Assembly: GCF_041146395.1 (NCBI RefSeq)
Contig: NC_090989.1
Span: forward strand, 170,543,001 to 170,607,000
Direction: 5' to 3'
DNA from: Eulemur rufifrons
Taxonomy: Eukaryota; Chordata; Mammalia; Primates; Lemuridae
DNA length: 64,000 bases
Shown here: positions 12,119 through 27,179 of the stretch, piece after piece
How the letters are laid out: every line of letters begins with the position of its first letter
How positions within the stretch are numbered: the stretch's first letter is position 1
Made by a program: the position numbers and the translations under genes
Notes under the pieces: model-generated
What the model saw: the letters and a program-made list of their open reading frames with translations, nothing else
What the model was told of the DNA's origin: nothing
The model's database searches: none

Positions 12119-12358
12119 GTATGTGGCTGAGAGCACTGAGTCTCAAGCCAGACTTGGTTAGTTCAGATCCGGGCTCCAAATTCACCAGCTTACCTTGGAC
12201 AAGCAGCTGAACCTCTCTGAGCCTCAGTTCCCTAATTCATCACGTGGGGATAGTGACAGTATCTGTTCAAAATGGTTTTTATGAAGCCAAATGAGTTCAT
12301 GCAAGTAACATAGCATCTAGCACATAATAAGGATGCGGTAAATTGCTATTCTTTCACC
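12119..12358 (+). repeat. MIR SINE
   Basis: agccagacttggttagttcagatccgggctcc, tggacaagcagctgaacctctctgagcctcagttccctaa, agcatctagcacataataagg. Confidence 0.92.
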
Positions 12359-12379
12359 AAGGATCACCACAATGCAGCA

Positions 12380-12765
12380 TGTAAGCTTGACTGGATCCTG
12401 AATTTACAAAAGTAAAAACATGAGGAAAGACATTTATGGTTCACATGGGGTAATGTTGAGTATGGACTAAAAGTCTGCCAATGTTACTGAATGAGTGTTG
12501 AGATGTGACAATCATATCATGGCTTGTAGAAAAATGTCATCATTTTGGGGCAATGTTTGCTTATTTAGGAATGAAGGGTGATATCTACAGCCTACATTCA
12601 AATAATCTGGCAAAATGGAAATATGTGCACATATGAAAAGATGGAATAGATGTGGAAAGATGTTAATAGCTGATGAATCTTGGTGATGGGGTATACATTA
12701 TGTTGTTCTTTTAATGTTAATATTGGTTTGAAATTTTTCAAAACAAAAACAATTCACCATTTTTG
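12380..12765 (+). repeat. L1M 3' end
   Basis: gatcctgaatttacaaaagtaaa, atgaaaagatgg, gttaatagctgatgaatcttggtgatggggtatacatt, tggtttgaaatttttcaaaac; the terminus of an old L1. Confidence 0.75.
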
Positions 12766-12769
12766 TAAA

Positions 12770-14045
12770 ACAGTTACACTGACTACAACACTAGAAAACA
12801 TCTATGTGAATCTCAATATGAAAACCAAAGACTGACTTCCCTTCCAAACTGCCCCAATATTCTGTACCAATATTCCTCTCAACGCTTACCATACAAAGAA
12901 ACCATGACATCCGAACAGCACTGGCTTCCAGAGAACACAAAGCCTGAGCATATAAGCAAGGTTGCTTCCCAGGAACAGCACCCAGGATTAAAGCCTTGCA
13001 CTCTAGGGTTTTAGGAATCTGCTGACAGGTAGGAAGTTTTAAATGTTTTTATGCAAATGCAACTGAGATCCCATTGGTATTCCATAGCCTCGAACATCCG
13101 TAGTAATTAACACAGCTGTTCCTCTACCCTCCCAGCCTCACCCCAATTTATTCTCAGACAGAGACAGATAATCTGGGTTGCAAACTCTACCCTAATATGG
13201 TCTATTTGCATTCATGCAACAGTTGGCTGGGGCCAGAGTTCCGGGCGCTCTGACCTACATTGGGAAATCTCATACACACAGTGTACAGTATAGCATGCCA
13301 CTTCAATGTCTACTGGACTGTGAGAACAGAGACCACCAGTGATACACACACCATGTGATGGTTCTGAAAAAAGTGGGACTATTTCCCATCAACAGATCAT
13401 TCTTATGAGTCTATTCTCTGCACAGCATCCCTCTTTAAATATGTTTCAAAGTTGGAAACAAAAGAGAGAGCCACTAGTAACTGCTATGATCACAGGAGGA
13501 AGGTGGAGAGAGGGGACCTATTTTATGTGAATGTGGCTGCATGCGGGTTTCCTCCAGTTATTTTAGATGTTGCGAACCCATTAAGTTAAAAATTATTAAC
13601 CCATTAAGAGTTACCTCTGCAATTGATCACAGCTCCCATTTTTAAAGACTGTGGTACATAGTATACCTGTTTAAAAAATATTTAGGGGAGAGAGTTCTAG
13701 GCGGATCATCAGATATTTCTAATCTCCATAATTCCATAAACGATTATAATTTTCACACTCTACTACTGTCATGCCACCTCACTGTAGTCTTCCAGCTGCT
13801 ATTCAAAAGTGATTATAAATAATGGGGCTATAAAAGCCATTCAGTAATTAGGACACTCACTGGCCATATGCCAGCCTCAACAATGGAAGGTGATTTATGT
13901 AAGACAACCCCTTCACATCTGCCAGCCTGGTTTCCCCTCTGACTGGCTCTCTGGTTGCAGGTTAACATTGCTATTCACAGCCCTTTTTCCCTTGATTGGA
14001 GAGCAGACAGGCAACCCAAAGGGCTACAGCTTTTTTAACGTTATA
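12770..14045. other. MAGI1: Repeat-poor intronic sequence
   Basis: About 13520-14040 is free of recognisable repeats and moderately complex in composition, so it is a possible conserved non-coding element. No coding frame is supported. Confidence 0.4.
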
Positions 14046-14047
14046 TA

Positions 14048-14120
14048 CCAAAAAAAAAAGAAAGAAAGAAAAGGGGGGGAAAAAAACCACAATATAAGCT
14101 TTTTTTTTTTTTTTTTGGTC
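14048..14120. repeat. Purine-rich and poly-T low complexity
   Basis: An A/GAAA run with a G7 tract at 14048-14090, then about 18 T from 14100. Confidence 0.9.
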
Positions 14121-15055
14121 TTGCTATTTCACATATCCAGAGGAAGGAGGGAAAACACAAAACAAAATACACTGGATCAGGTCAAAGTCCTGGCCTTTGC
14201 CATAGAATAGGAAAGAATTAAATGAAATCCAAGGACAAAAACACTCAGACCTAGCCCACCAAACCTCATCCCCTTGGCATAAGAGGCTTGAACATACATA
14301 AGCCTAAGCCCATCGCATGCTGCAGCTAGTATTGCTCAAGAGGAATACCATTGTCATCTTGGCCAGGACAAGTCTTTGTTGTTGTGAGTTTGTCCCACGA
14401 ACCTCTGGACATTCGCATTCCTCTTCTTGGCAGCTCCACACTAAATGTGCCTGGCACGCTCCCCAGTCATTGCGAGGACTGCAGAGAGACGGGGAAATGT
14501 AATCACAGACAGGCATACTGAACTGCCCCTTAACACGTATAATGAATCTTCTTTCTTATTTGTCTTTTAAACCCGGGAGCATATTAGAAAAGAATATTGC
14601 AAAAGGGCCCTTTATTTGGGAGGATTCCTAATTGCTAAGATTATATTTGAGATGCACATGCTAAATACACACACATGTCTTCTAGTACAGGGCTGCTGAC
14701 CGAGAAGCGGTGGAGCTTAGTGCTAGGAACACAGGTTTGAGATCATGTTCACAATGCCTCAGCGGAGGCCCTCTCTGACAGCTCTATGTGAAGGATACTG
14801 CTCCATCAGGGTTGATTCTGTTGCTCTAGTTTATTGCGTTCATAGCTGTTACCATCCATTGAAATTATTTTATTTTTCATTTTGTTGTTTATCCTCTGTC
14901 CACCTCCTAACCCCAAAGGAGAGTTTCCTATGAGATCTGAGATCCCTCAGGCTGGAGGAGACCCTCTTGACCTAGAGGAGTAGTTGGCATAGACTAAGTG
15001 ACAGATTCAGTGAATGAATTTAGGATGGTAACAATAACTAAAACACCACAAGCAG
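14121..15055. other. MAGI1: Unassigned intronic sequence
   Basis: A piece at about 14290-14510 has the flavour of an old hAT MITE (ttggccaggacaagtctttg), but I cannot assign it. Open frames on both strands here look accidental. Confidence 0.4.
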
Positions 15056-15059
15056 CAAA

Positions 15060-15296
15060 TAGCTCAACCAGAACTAGGCAGACCTACAGTCCCATCCTGA
15101 CTTTGCCATTTGTTACTTCTGTGTGTTCTGGGGCAGGTTTACTTAACCACTCAGCGTCTCAATTTCTTCATTAGTAACACAGGGATGATAATAATAGCAC
15201 CCACCTGACGGGGCTGTCACGCGGACTGAATGAGGATGCGCGACACAACGCTCACTAAATGTGAGCTACGCTCCCGCTCATCATCTGACTTGAAAG
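15060..15296 (+). repeat. MIR SINE
   Basis: cagtcccatcctgactttgccatttgttac, aaccactcagcgtctcaatttcttcattagtaac, cagggatgataataatagcacccacctg, cactaaatgtgagc. Confidence 0.9.
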
Positions 15297-15740
15297 TAAC
15301 ATGTTTCCAAAACACCTCTCATGAAATTTTCTTCTCCAAGGAGAGAATTTTTTTTTTCAGATTTATGATTATGACATAATGTATAAAATAAACAAGTTAA
15401 ACAAGCCACCCTTTCCCTATCTCCAGACTGCAAACTAATTAAAACCGATGTGTTATCACCAGATTGCGTTCACACACCCACTTCTGTTTGTAGCAGACTG
15501 TATGGCCGAAGGTGTGCAAGCAAAAACAGGACTAGCTTCCAGGTTCATGCGAACTGCGATGACGTGCAGAGTAGCAAGGAACGGCCACCCCCTGTAGCCC
15601 AGCACCAGGCCTCATGGAATGTGGCATCCTTGATTTACCATTTATGTATATGTCCTTTATGTATGTGCATTGTTTATTCATCATTTCAATCTGCATTGCC
15701 CTGACGACTAACATGCTAAACATCTAGTCCAGTGCTAAGG
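15297..15740. other. MAGI1: Unique intronic sequence
   Basis: Nothing recognised. Confidence 0.5.
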
Positions 15741-15744
15741 AAGT

Positions 15745-15985
15745 GTCTTTTCATTTATGAAGTTTCTATTCAAATTGTTTGCTCATTTATATTACGTGGT
15801 CCTCCTGATACTGACTTGGAAGATTACCTTCTATGCCCTGGATACCAGTCCTTTGCAGAAATACGTTTTTCAAATATTCTCTCCCAGTCTGTGGTTGCCA
15901 ATTCATTTTCTTAATGATGCCTTCTGACGAGTGGAAGTTTTTAATGTCTAATTTATCAACTTTATGGGGCTTTTTTAAAATTATC
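15745..15985 (-). repeat. L1M ORF2/3' fragment, antisense
   Basis: ttgtttgctcatttatatta, cagaaatacgtttttcaaatattctctcccagtctgtggttgcc, tggaagtttttaatgtctaatttatcaacttt; a standard antisense L1 text. Confidence 0.8.
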
Positions 15986-16104
15986 ATTCACTTTTTATGG
16001 ATGAGTCAGGAAACAGTGTAATGAAATAGAACTCTGGGCACAGGTCACAAGACCTAGATTTGAGACCTAAAACTGCATGGGTATCTGTGTTTGGGAGAGT
16101 CACA

Positions 16105-16540
16105 TGTGAGGGTTCATTTCGTGTGTTAACTTGACTGGGTCACAGGGTGCCCAGATATTTGGTCCAACCGTATTCTGGGTGTGTCTGTGAGGGTGTTTTG
16201 GATGAGATTACTATTCAAACCAGCAGACTAAGTAAAGCAGATTGTCCTCCCTAACATGGTGGGCCTCGTTCCATCAGCTGACAGCCTGAATAGAACAAAA
16301 GGGCTCACCCTTCCTCAAACTAAAGAGAAGTACTCCTGCCTGACTGCTTTGAGCTGGGAATCAGTTTTTCCTGCCTTCAGACTAGAACTGAAACATGGGC
16401 TCTTCTGGGTCTGCAGCTCGCCAAGTGGGTCTTGGCATGTGTCAGCCTCCACCAATTTGTGAGCCAATTCCTTATAATAAATCTCTTTCTCTCCATATAT
16501 ACATCCTATTAGTTCTGTTTCTCTGGAGAACCCTAATACA
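16105..16540 (+). mobile_element. MaLR/ERVL-type solitary LTR, full length
   Basis: 436 bp from tgtgagggttcatttcgtgtg to ggagaaccctaataca. It has a poly-A signal (ccttataataaatctc) and the end ttctgtttctctggagaaccc. Flanking 5 bp are tcaca and tcatc, an imperfect duplication. Flanking text resembles MIR, so it may split one. No viral genes are present. Confidence 0.85.
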
Positions 16541-17562
16541 TCATCTGCCTCCTTTCGCTCCAACACAGCATGAAGCATTCTACTCAGTGGTTAATGAACG
16601 TTGCTGGAAGGTCTAATAAAGTGGCCCTAATTCACATATCTGGAAATAGATTGGATTCAACAACCCCGGAAGTCTCTCCCACTGTAAAACATTTGGTCTC
16701 ACTTTTCCCTTCCAACAACACCTTTTCCCTCAGGTGTTCTCTATCAAAATTATTTCGGCTGTGCTTCTCAGAAAAAGTGACAAAGCCCCCTCCCAGCTAA
16801 TCAGCTCAGAAGTAATTCTAACAGGCTGCTGCTAACATAGCACCCTGTTCTGGCTTGATTGCCTACCTTTTGGGAAGCAATGCTAGAGTTCAAATGATTC
16901 AAAGTTGTTTGAGTTACTCAAACAATCCCTACTCATGAGAGAGATTGCTGGAGCTGAATGCTCTCAGCTTCTCCTGTGTATATATTGTTTATATGCAGAC
17001 ACATTTAGCACACTGCTAAAATAACATTTTAAAACTCCTACAAGATGCCAAATGCACCAATAAACCCAACCACTGAGTGCTCCTACTAGGCAAACAAGTC
17101 CCTGACACCCCAGAGTTACCAAAGCATAGAAGGGGATCAAACGCGTGTCAGAGGAACAAACTGAAACACATCCGCACCTCAGCCTTTGGGAACTGCGACA
17201 CCCTCTTTTTTGTTGCTTGATTCCAGACCAGTTGTTATGAGAGAGAAATTTATCTTCAGAAATTAAAATGACTCTAAATAAATTCTGCCACGCCCTGTGA
17301 GACCAACTCACATCCTAAGGAGATGCCAAACCACAAACGAGAATTTTTGCTTTACAATAAGCCTATATTTTAAAAAGAAAATTAGGTGACGGTGATTGAG
17401 AGCTGTAGTAAGAACCTGAAGGAATACAGTTCACTAAGCTCCTCACATGGACCTGCCAGCAACAGCACAGAGCTGCTCTGTCCTGAGGTCCTGGGGTGTT
17501 CTAATAACACGGCACCAGCCAGGCTCACTCAGAATGTAACCGTGACTGGACGTCGCGACCTC
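16541..17562. other. MAGI1: Unique intronic sequence
   Basis: No repeat or exon recognised; open frames at 16964-17311 and 16315-16578 match nothing known. Confidence 0.5.
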
Positions 17563-17564
17563 TA

Positions 17565-17735
17565 AGCCAGGGGCCTGAACCTCAATGAACATAAGAATCA
17601 CCTGGGGCATGTCTAAAATAATACCAATGCCTAGGACTCCACCTCACACCAATTAAGTAAGAATCTACGAGAAGGACCAGGCACTGGTATTCTTCCTTAT
17701 CTGCACCAGTGGTTCCACTGTGTAGGCAGAGTTCC
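17565..17735 (+). mobile_element. hAT-Charlie MITE remnant (MER5/MER20 group)
   Basis: aggggcctgaacctcaatgaacataagaatcacctgggg, then 'caatgcctaggactccacctca'; a diverged copy of the 'agaatcacctgg ... ggccccacc' MITE group. Confidence 0.6.
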
Positions 17736-17739
17736 AAGC

Positions 17740-19660
17740 CTGGCCTACTTCTCAGATTCTGAATTCACAGCAGATTCGCTAATTGCCAGGGTATCTATGC
17801 AGAACCTTCTGTTTATAGAGCATCCTGCCATATGATCTTCTAAGATGAAGTGCCCTTAGCTTCAAAGAAGAAATATAAGACTCTGAACCAGGTGCAGAGT
17901 AGGACGGGAGTGAAGAACATCAATGAGACAAGGAAGGGAAGAAATTCTAACACCCTCTCAGAGTCACGGCCCTGGGAATTTAAATTGTGTTCTTGCCTGC
18001 CCTGACTAGGAAGGAAAACTCAAATTAGTTGTGTAGAAATTTTGTCTCAAAGGACCAGAAGCCCCTGAGTGACCTGTACTTTGATGTCTCTCACTGCCGC
18101 TCAACCACACTTTCCACTTTCACACCAATTCCTGAGAAAAGTCATGAGTAACTTACATGTGGTGTGAAGAATAGACATCAAATGTAAAGGGTGGGCCAGG
18201 GGCTGGGGGGTACTGAGGTTTCTGCCTGGCTGTGATGGATGACAAAGAGCAAGGTGCGAAAGTGCCTGCTGGGAGCACAAATGTGGGGCTTTCCCACGCT
18301 GCAATGGTAATAATGATGTCCTTAAAAGTTGCACAGGCTGACTTCTGAAGCTGCACAAAGCACCAACACATTCAGATGAAAGAACAAATAGAGGCTCTCC
18401 CAAATTAACCACGGTTCAACATGAGTGCTGCGAGCTAGGCAGTTACCCCACTGATGTATTCTGCACTCAAGCCAACACTGAACCATGAGCTACCTCAAAA
18501 GGTTTCCTCAAGCACCAGCACCAATGAATGAATGCCTGCAGCCACTCCCCTATCCGGATCAAGCCCTCCAGTGCACACAAGAACAATCAATTTCCCTCAA
18601 TGATTCTACCACTGGTTGAAGATACAGGTGCTATGACAATCATGCCCTCTGTCCAAAAGACTCCCAGGGAATGAAAAGGCTTTGGGAATTTTCCAACAGC
18701 AAACTAAAAATATTTAAGCCTAACAGAAAACCACCTTCTTCATCCAGACACCAAAATGTTGCCTAAAGTGTTTTTATATTGACTTATCTAGACAATGACC
18801 CTATCTATTACCTTGATATGTAAGCTCCATTTATACATTCCAAAGTCACACTGGTATCTTAAAAGTTCAAGCAAAATCAAATTGTAAAAGTAAGCCAGTT
18901 ACACTTTCCTTCCTTTTTCTCGATAAAAGAAGGCTAGCTTAACATTTGCTTTTCTCCCCATAATTAGAAAGATTCTGGAAAGAGAGAATGTAGTCAAACA
19001 GGCTTGAGCAGAAAATAGCTTTTAAAAAAAAAGTCCCCCATATAAAAGAATGACAAAGAATAAAGCTCCAACTCTCATTTGATAGGTATTACCTGCCTGG
19101 AAATTAAATCATACTTAGTGCTTTCTCTAGAGAAGACTTCTGTTCCAAAATGAGGGTCTAATGTTTTGAGTTGTGCAAGCCAAATCAGCTTGAAGAAACA
19201 GAAGGCTCTGCTAAGCTTTAGCAGAACAAGCCCTAACATAATATGCCAAAGAACACGTTTGACAAAACAGAAGTAGAAAAATATTTTCAAAATCAGTTCT
19301 TGGCTTAAATATAGCATTTGGCACCTCAAGTAAACACAGAGAAGAAGATAGAGCTTGGCGGTGCCATGTGACTTTCTGAACTGCTGCAGGCCAGATGGTG
19401 GGATTCGTTATTCATTTCTCAGCTACTCACCGTCTTGGCCCTTCCATTAATGACTTCTCAGTTCAGGGACCCTTAGAAGGGCTGGAAAGAAAAGAACTGG
19501 GTAAATGCACAGAACTAGTTTTTTCAGAAATTATTATCTCCTTTAAAACGATGTGACTAGCAAACAGCTCATGCCAACTCAACAGCTCTCATTATTAAGT
19601 GTTCTGGATTACACAGCCAAGTCCATGTCTCACCTGCTGTCTACAAAAAGTAAAGGAGTA
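17740..19660. other. MAGI1: Mostly unique intronic sequence
   Basis: No repeat recognised in nearly 2 kb. It contains a minus-strand candidate cryptic exon (18157-18350) described separately. Confidence 0.5.
18157..18350 (-). other. Candidate cryptic exon (weakly supported)
   Basis: The minus strand shows gctttgtgcag|CTTC as a possible acceptor (AG complement at 18351-18352) and CACAT|gtaagt as a consensus donor (complement at 18151-18156). One frame is open across all 194 bp, and the orientation matches MAGI1. The peptide, Pro-rich towards its end, matches no family I know. Such sites occur by chance in long introns, so this is a hypothesis only. Confidence 0.2.
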
Positions 19661-19664
19661 ATAC

Positions 19665-22098
<2,434 letters not shown>

Positions 22099-22876
22099 AT
22101 GTCAATAATTACATTAAATGTAAACAGTCTAAAGAAACCAATTAAAAGACAGCAGAATTACAAACATAACCCAACTATATTCTGTCTACAAGAAACTCAT
22201 TTCAACTATAACACTACAGGCATGATGAACATTAATCAAAAGAAAACAGAAATGCTATGTTAATATCAGACAATGTATACTTACTTCAGAGCAAAGAAAC
22301 TTAACACAGCGAGGCATTATATAATAATAAAAGGGTCAAATTGCCAAGAAGACATAGTAATCCTAAATGTGTATGCCTCAAACAACACAGCTGCAGAATA
22401 CATAAAGCAAATACTGATAGACCTGAAAGGAGAAAGACAAAAATCCACAATTATAGTTGGAGACTTCAACATCCCTCTGTTGATAATTAATAGAATTTGA
22501 CAGAAAATTTCCAAGACATAGAGAAACTCAACATCTTCAAACAACAGACTCTAATGGACATTTAAAGAACACTCCACCCAACAACAGCACAATATACATT
22601 GTTTCAAGTGCCCACAGAACATATACCAAGCTAGACCACAATTGTGCATGATAAAACAAACCTCAATAAATTTAAAAAAATTCAAAGCATATAGAATGGG
22701 TTCCCTAACCACAAGGTAATCAAACTAAAAATCAATAAAAGAAAATTAAGAAGAAAACCTCCAAATTCTGGGAAACTAACACTTCTCAGAAACAAAATAA
22801 AACTCATGTGTCAAAGAGAAAGTCTGAAGGAAAATTTTAAAAAACACATTGTACTGAATAAAAATAAAAATACAAC
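22099..22876 (+). pseudogene. L1M ORF2 relic, endonuclease domain (segment 3)
   Basis: ORF2 begins at an ATG followed by S-I-I-T-L-N-V-N. The APE-type endonuclease shows LQETH (about 22186-22200), NVYA (22365-22376) and GDFN (22459-22470), which carry catalytic and metal-binding residues in this family. It is broken by an internal stop after 22250 and a frameshift after GDFN. The longest surviving frame is 22273-22500. An LTR interrupts it at 22877. Confidence 0.85.
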
Positions 22877-23293
22877 TGAAAAATAAAAATACAAAGTTTG
22901 AATGTCTGTCCCCTCCAAATCGCATGCTGAAATTTGTTCCCCAGTGTTGGAGGTGGGGTCTAAAGGCATGTGTTTGAATCATGCAGGCGGATCCCTCATG
23001 AATGGCTGATTGCCCTCCTTGCAGTTCTCCCCCTCTGTTACTTGCAAGAGCTGGTTGTTTAAAACAGCCTGGCACCTTCTCTCTCTCTCTTGCTCCTTCT
23101 CTCACCATGTGACATGCCTGCTCCCCCTTCACCTTCTGCCTTTATGAAGCTCCCTGAAGCTTTCACCAGAAGCAAATGCTGGTGCCATGCATCTTGCACA
23201 GCCCACAGAACCATGAGCCAAATAAAACTCTCTTCTTTGTAAATTACCCAGCCTCAGGTGTTCCTTAATGGCAACGCAAAGCAGACTAAGACA
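22877..23293 (+). mobile_element. MaLR (MST/THE1-like) solitary LTR inside L1M
   Basis: gtttgaatgtctgtcccctcc, catgaatggctgattgcc, ttgtttaaaacagcctggcacc, gccaaataaaactctcttctttgtaaattacccag, gcagactaagaca. Flanks acaac and ataac form an imperfect 5-bp duplication, and the L1 text joins across it. The first about 20 bp are AT-rich and aberrant. Confidence 0.82.
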
Positions 23294-23539
23294 ATAACAT
23301 ATCAAAATTTGTGCAACACAAAGTAGTGCTGAGAGGAAAATTTGATAATATTAGAAAAATCTAAATAAGAAAAAATGTTTCAAATCAATAATCTTTGTTA
23401 TTACTTCAAGAACCTACAAGCGGAGGAAAATAAACCTAAACGAGGAGAAGAAAGGAAATAAAAAGGATAAGAGCACAAATCAACGAAGTTAAAAACAGAA
23501 AGTAACAGAGAAAAATCAGTGAAACAAAGAGCTGGTTTT
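23294..23539 (+). repeat. L1M ORF2 relic (segment 4)
   Basis: atatcaaaatttgtgcaacacaaagtagtgctgagaggaaaattt resumes the ORF2 text after the LTR. It ends in aacaaagagctggtttt, the Alu target. Confidence 0.85.
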
Positions 23540-23879
<340 letters not shown>

Positions 23880-23893
23880 AAAGAGCTGGTTTT

Positions 23894-24245
23894 TTCAAAT
23901 GATCAAACAAACTGATAAACCTTTAGTAAGATTGACAAAGGGAAAAAAAGACATAAGACACAAATTGCCAATGACAGGAATTAAACAAGCAATATTTCTG
24001 CAGACCTTGCATACATCAGAGGATAAGGGAATACCATGAACAAATCTACTGACACGCATTTGACAACTTAGATGAAACAGACTGATAGCTTGAAAAAACA
24101 AACTACCACCAACATAAAATACATAATTTTGATCGCCCTAGGAAAATAGAAGAGAAAAAGGACATTTCCCAATTTATTTTATGAAGCTCATATTAAGCTG
24201 ATACCAAAACTAAGTACCTAACCATGCAACTACCATATGACCCAG
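23894..24245 (+). repeat. L1M ORF2 relic (segment 5), internally deleted
   Basis: Continues ORF2 (gattgacaaagggaaaaaaagacataagacacaaattgcc) to aagctgataccaaaactaag, then jumps directly to the late-ORF2 text accatgcaactaccatatgacccag at about 24220. The reverse-transcriptase core is therefore missing. Confidence 0.8.
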
Positions 24246-24617
24246 TGCTATGGTTTGACTGTGTCCCCACAAAAAAATTATGTGTTGTAAATTAAATCCC
24301 CAATGCAACAGCATTGATAGGTGGGGCCTTTAAGGGGAGATGATCAGGTCCTGAGGGCTCTGCCCTCAAGAATGGATTTATGCTGCTATTGCAGGAGTGG
24401 GTTCCTGATTAAAAAAAAATGAGTCTGCATTGCACTGCACTCCTGTGCTCTTCCACCTTCTGCCATGGGATGACACAGCAAGAAGGCCCACACCAGATGC
24501 AGGCCTCCTGACCTCAGACTTTCTAGCCTCCAAAATGGTGAGAAATAAATTTCTTTGCTTTATGAATTACCCAGTCTGTGGTATTCTGTTATACCAAATG
24601 CAAAACAGACTAGGACA
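24246..24617 (+). mobile_element. MaLR solitary LTR (MLT1A/MSTB-like) inside L1M
   Basis: tgctatggtttgactgtgtcccc, gagggctctgccctcaag, gatgacacagcaagaaggcc, gaaataaatttctttgctttatgaattacccag, aacagactaggaca; 372 bp. Flanked by cccag (24241-24245) and cccgg (24618-24622), a 5-bp duplication with one change. Confidence 0.9.
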
Positions 24618-24932
24618 CCCGGCAGTTGTACTACTTGACATTTTTCCAGAACAATGAAAAATCATGATCACAAAAAAAGCAGGCACAAATATTTTTTAGC
24701 AACTTTACTTGAAAATAATTTTAAAAATGGAAACAATGCCTATGTCCTTCAGCGGGTGGATGGTTAAACAAACTGTGGTATAGCCACACCATGGAATACT
24801 GCTCAGCCATAAAAAGGAAGGGATTACTGATACATACAACAGCCTGGATGAATCTCTAGGGAATTATGCTGAGTGAAAAATGCCAAATGGCTATTTTCTG
24901 TATGATTCGATTTATACAACATTCTTGAAATA
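24618..24932 (+). repeat. L1M 3' part (segment 6)
   Basis: Resumes with caacttta..., aatgcctatgtccttcagcgggtggatggttaaacaaactgtggtatagcc, tggaatactgctcagccataaaaagg, gattcgatttatacaacattctt. Confidence 0.88.
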
Positions 24933-24934
24933 AG

Positions 24935-25098
24935 AGGCAGGAAGAGGAACAGATTCTCCCCTGGAGGGAGCACGTCCCTGTTGACACCTTGATTTCTAAC
25001 TTAGGGCCTCCAGAACTGCAAGAGAATCAATGACTGAGGTTTTAAGATATCAAGTTTGTGGTAATTTATTAGAGCAGCCACGGGAAACTAATGTAGAG
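24935..25098 (+). mobile_element. MaLR/MLT1-type LTR, 3' fragment
   Basis: gaacagattctcccctggaggg, gttgacaccttgatttctaac, tttaagatatcaagtttgtggtaatttattagagcagcc, gaaactaatgtag; the 3' end of an MLT1-like LTR. Confidence 0.75.
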
Positions 25099-25123
25099 AG
25101 GCACTGATATAAACTGCTACACA

Positions 25124-25428
25124 GGCTGAGCACGGTGGCTCATGCCTGTAATCCTAGCACTCTGGGAGGCCAAGGCAGGAGGGTCTCCTGAGCTCAGGTG
25201 TTCAAGACCAGCCTGAGCAAGAGTGAGACCCCATCTCCACTAAAAATAAGAAAAATTTGCTGGGCATGGTGGCACGCGGCTGTAGTCCCAGCTGCTCAGG
25301 AGGTCGAGGCAGAAGGATCGCTTGAACCAGGAGTTGGAGGTTGCTGTGAGCTATGATGACACCACTGCACTCTAGCCAGGGCAACAGAGTAAGACCCTGT
25401 CTCAAAAAATAAGTAAATAAAAATAAAT
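25124..25428 (+). mobile_element. Alu (AluJ-like)
   Basis: Full dimer from ggctgagcacggtggc to an (A)n/(TAAA)n tail. Decayed target-site duplication aaactgctacac / aaactaccatac. Confidence 0.93.
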
Positions 25429-25439
25429 AAACTACCATA

Positions 25440-26930
25440 CAATTCTTAAAACTAATAGCAATGACCTTGTGCCAACATGGGAAGCATTTCTGATTATCAA
25501 TATGTGTAAAATAAGTAGGGTATGCATCTGAAAATGCATATTGTTAGTGTGATTTTGTATGTGTGTGTATACAAAGTCTGGATGGAAATAAGCAAAACAA
25601 AAAAATAGCGGTTTTAAGGTGGAAGGGATTGTGACTTGCCACACACCTCCCCTTTGTTCTCTATGCTTCTAATTCTGCTAGTTTATTTTATGATAATTTT
25701 TTATGGCCACTATAGGCTTACATGAGGATCAACATTTGCCTTTTTTCCTCTCTGCTCTCACAGGATCATAAGTCACATCGTAGAATAAAATCCTACATGA
25801 TGGGCTTACCCAGGCTCATTAACAACCAGGTGTTCAAGGAACCTGCTTGGTTTTAATGAATTCAATCACTTGCAAGAACAACAAAACAAAATAGTAGTCC
25901 AGAAAAATTCTCTTTTGAAGAAGCACCCAAAGCCGCTCAGACAGACTCTGGGGAGTAAGGCCAAGGAGCTGATATAAGCCATACTCCTTGCAAGTCTTTA
26001 GGTCCACATTTGCACCAGGATTCAGATCTGGCAGCTAGAGCCTGAGGAAATACACAATGCGCGGATTGGGATGGTGGTTAGTCGTGCACATGGGGAGATT
26101 TTCCCAGACATTGTGGCACATGTACCGGTACATTAAGCCCACTTTTCCAGCCACGCAGAATCAGCAACCACCAGACAATAAAATCAATTGAGTGTCCATC
26201 AGTGAGTCAACTGTTAAATTCTTTGCTTATTTGTTTTTCTCACTACACACAGACACCCCAGGCATGCCTTCCTTGCCAATAGTAACACCAAGAAACCAAC
26301 ACTAGACATCCACAGGATCCAAGAGGTCATCTTTTTGGTATATTTGAAAGCAATAATATACTTCATTCAACTCCAAAGTTAATTTCTCAAATGATTTGGA
26401 CTTTAAGTCAAGTTATCTCTCCCCCATCTTAAAGTGACTACATTTTAGACAAACTTTTCAGCTCATCTTTTACAGAATGCATTGCTCCAGTTCAAACATG
26501 TTCTAGGAATATTTATGTGTAAACATCTAAAAACCTATCTTCTTTAGCTATTATGCTGAAGGAGAAAAACCCACTCTAATTAAAGGGATCATGCTAAGTC
26601 AGATGAATACAACAATACCCACTTCTAGACTTCAAACAATTATTTATATACATGCCATCCAAAATGAAAACTAAATGAGAAGTGGTTAAAATGAATTTTA
26701 TTATTGTTTCTAGACTAGCCAAACTCATGGAATAAAGTCGCTATTTAAATGTTTTTAAACTCTGATTATCAGAGTAGATAAATAATTCAACACTCTTCTA
26801 AAAAAATTTTATTTTCACTTCTAAATACGCTGTCGTTGCCATGATTTAAAGATTTCAAGAAGAAAGTAAGATTCATAGTCATTCAAAATGAGTAACAGAG
26901 AGGAGAAATAACTTGAAAAAAAAATTATGA
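25440..26930. other. MAGI1: Unique intronic sequence
   Basis: About 1.5 kb in which I recognise no repeat, exon or RNA gene. Confidence 0.5.
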
Positions 26931-26938
26931 CTTCAATT

Positions 26939-27168
26939 CAGGGCTCTCAACCTTAGCACTATTGACATATGGGGCCAGATCATTCTTTGTTTTTTGCAGG
27001 GAGAGGATCTGCTCTGCATTGCAGGACATTCATCAGTGTCTCTGGTCTCTACCCACCAGATGTCACATATTAGTATTTGTTCCCCACCAGTTATGACAAT
27101 TAAAAACATCTCCAGACATTGTCAAATATCTCCTGGAAAATAAAATCATCTTCAGTTGAGAACCACTG
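26939..27168 (+). mobile_element. MER20-like hAT-Charlie MITE
   Basis: From cagggctctcaaccttagcactattgacat to cttcagttgagaaccactg, with ccagacattgtcaaatatctcctgg. The 8-bp duplication is cttcaatt (26931-26938) / ctttaatt (27169-27176). 230 bp, close to full length. Confidence 0.9.
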
Positions 27169-27179
27169 CTTTAATTTAA

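Noticed and set aside
14304..14516. Overlapping open frames on both strands considered as an exon
   Set aside because: No conserved peptide and no paired splice sites; text faintly resembles an old MITE.
22273..22500. Open frame of 75 codons as a possible gene
   Set aside because: It is a surviving stretch of L1 ORF2 endonuclease, broken on both sides.
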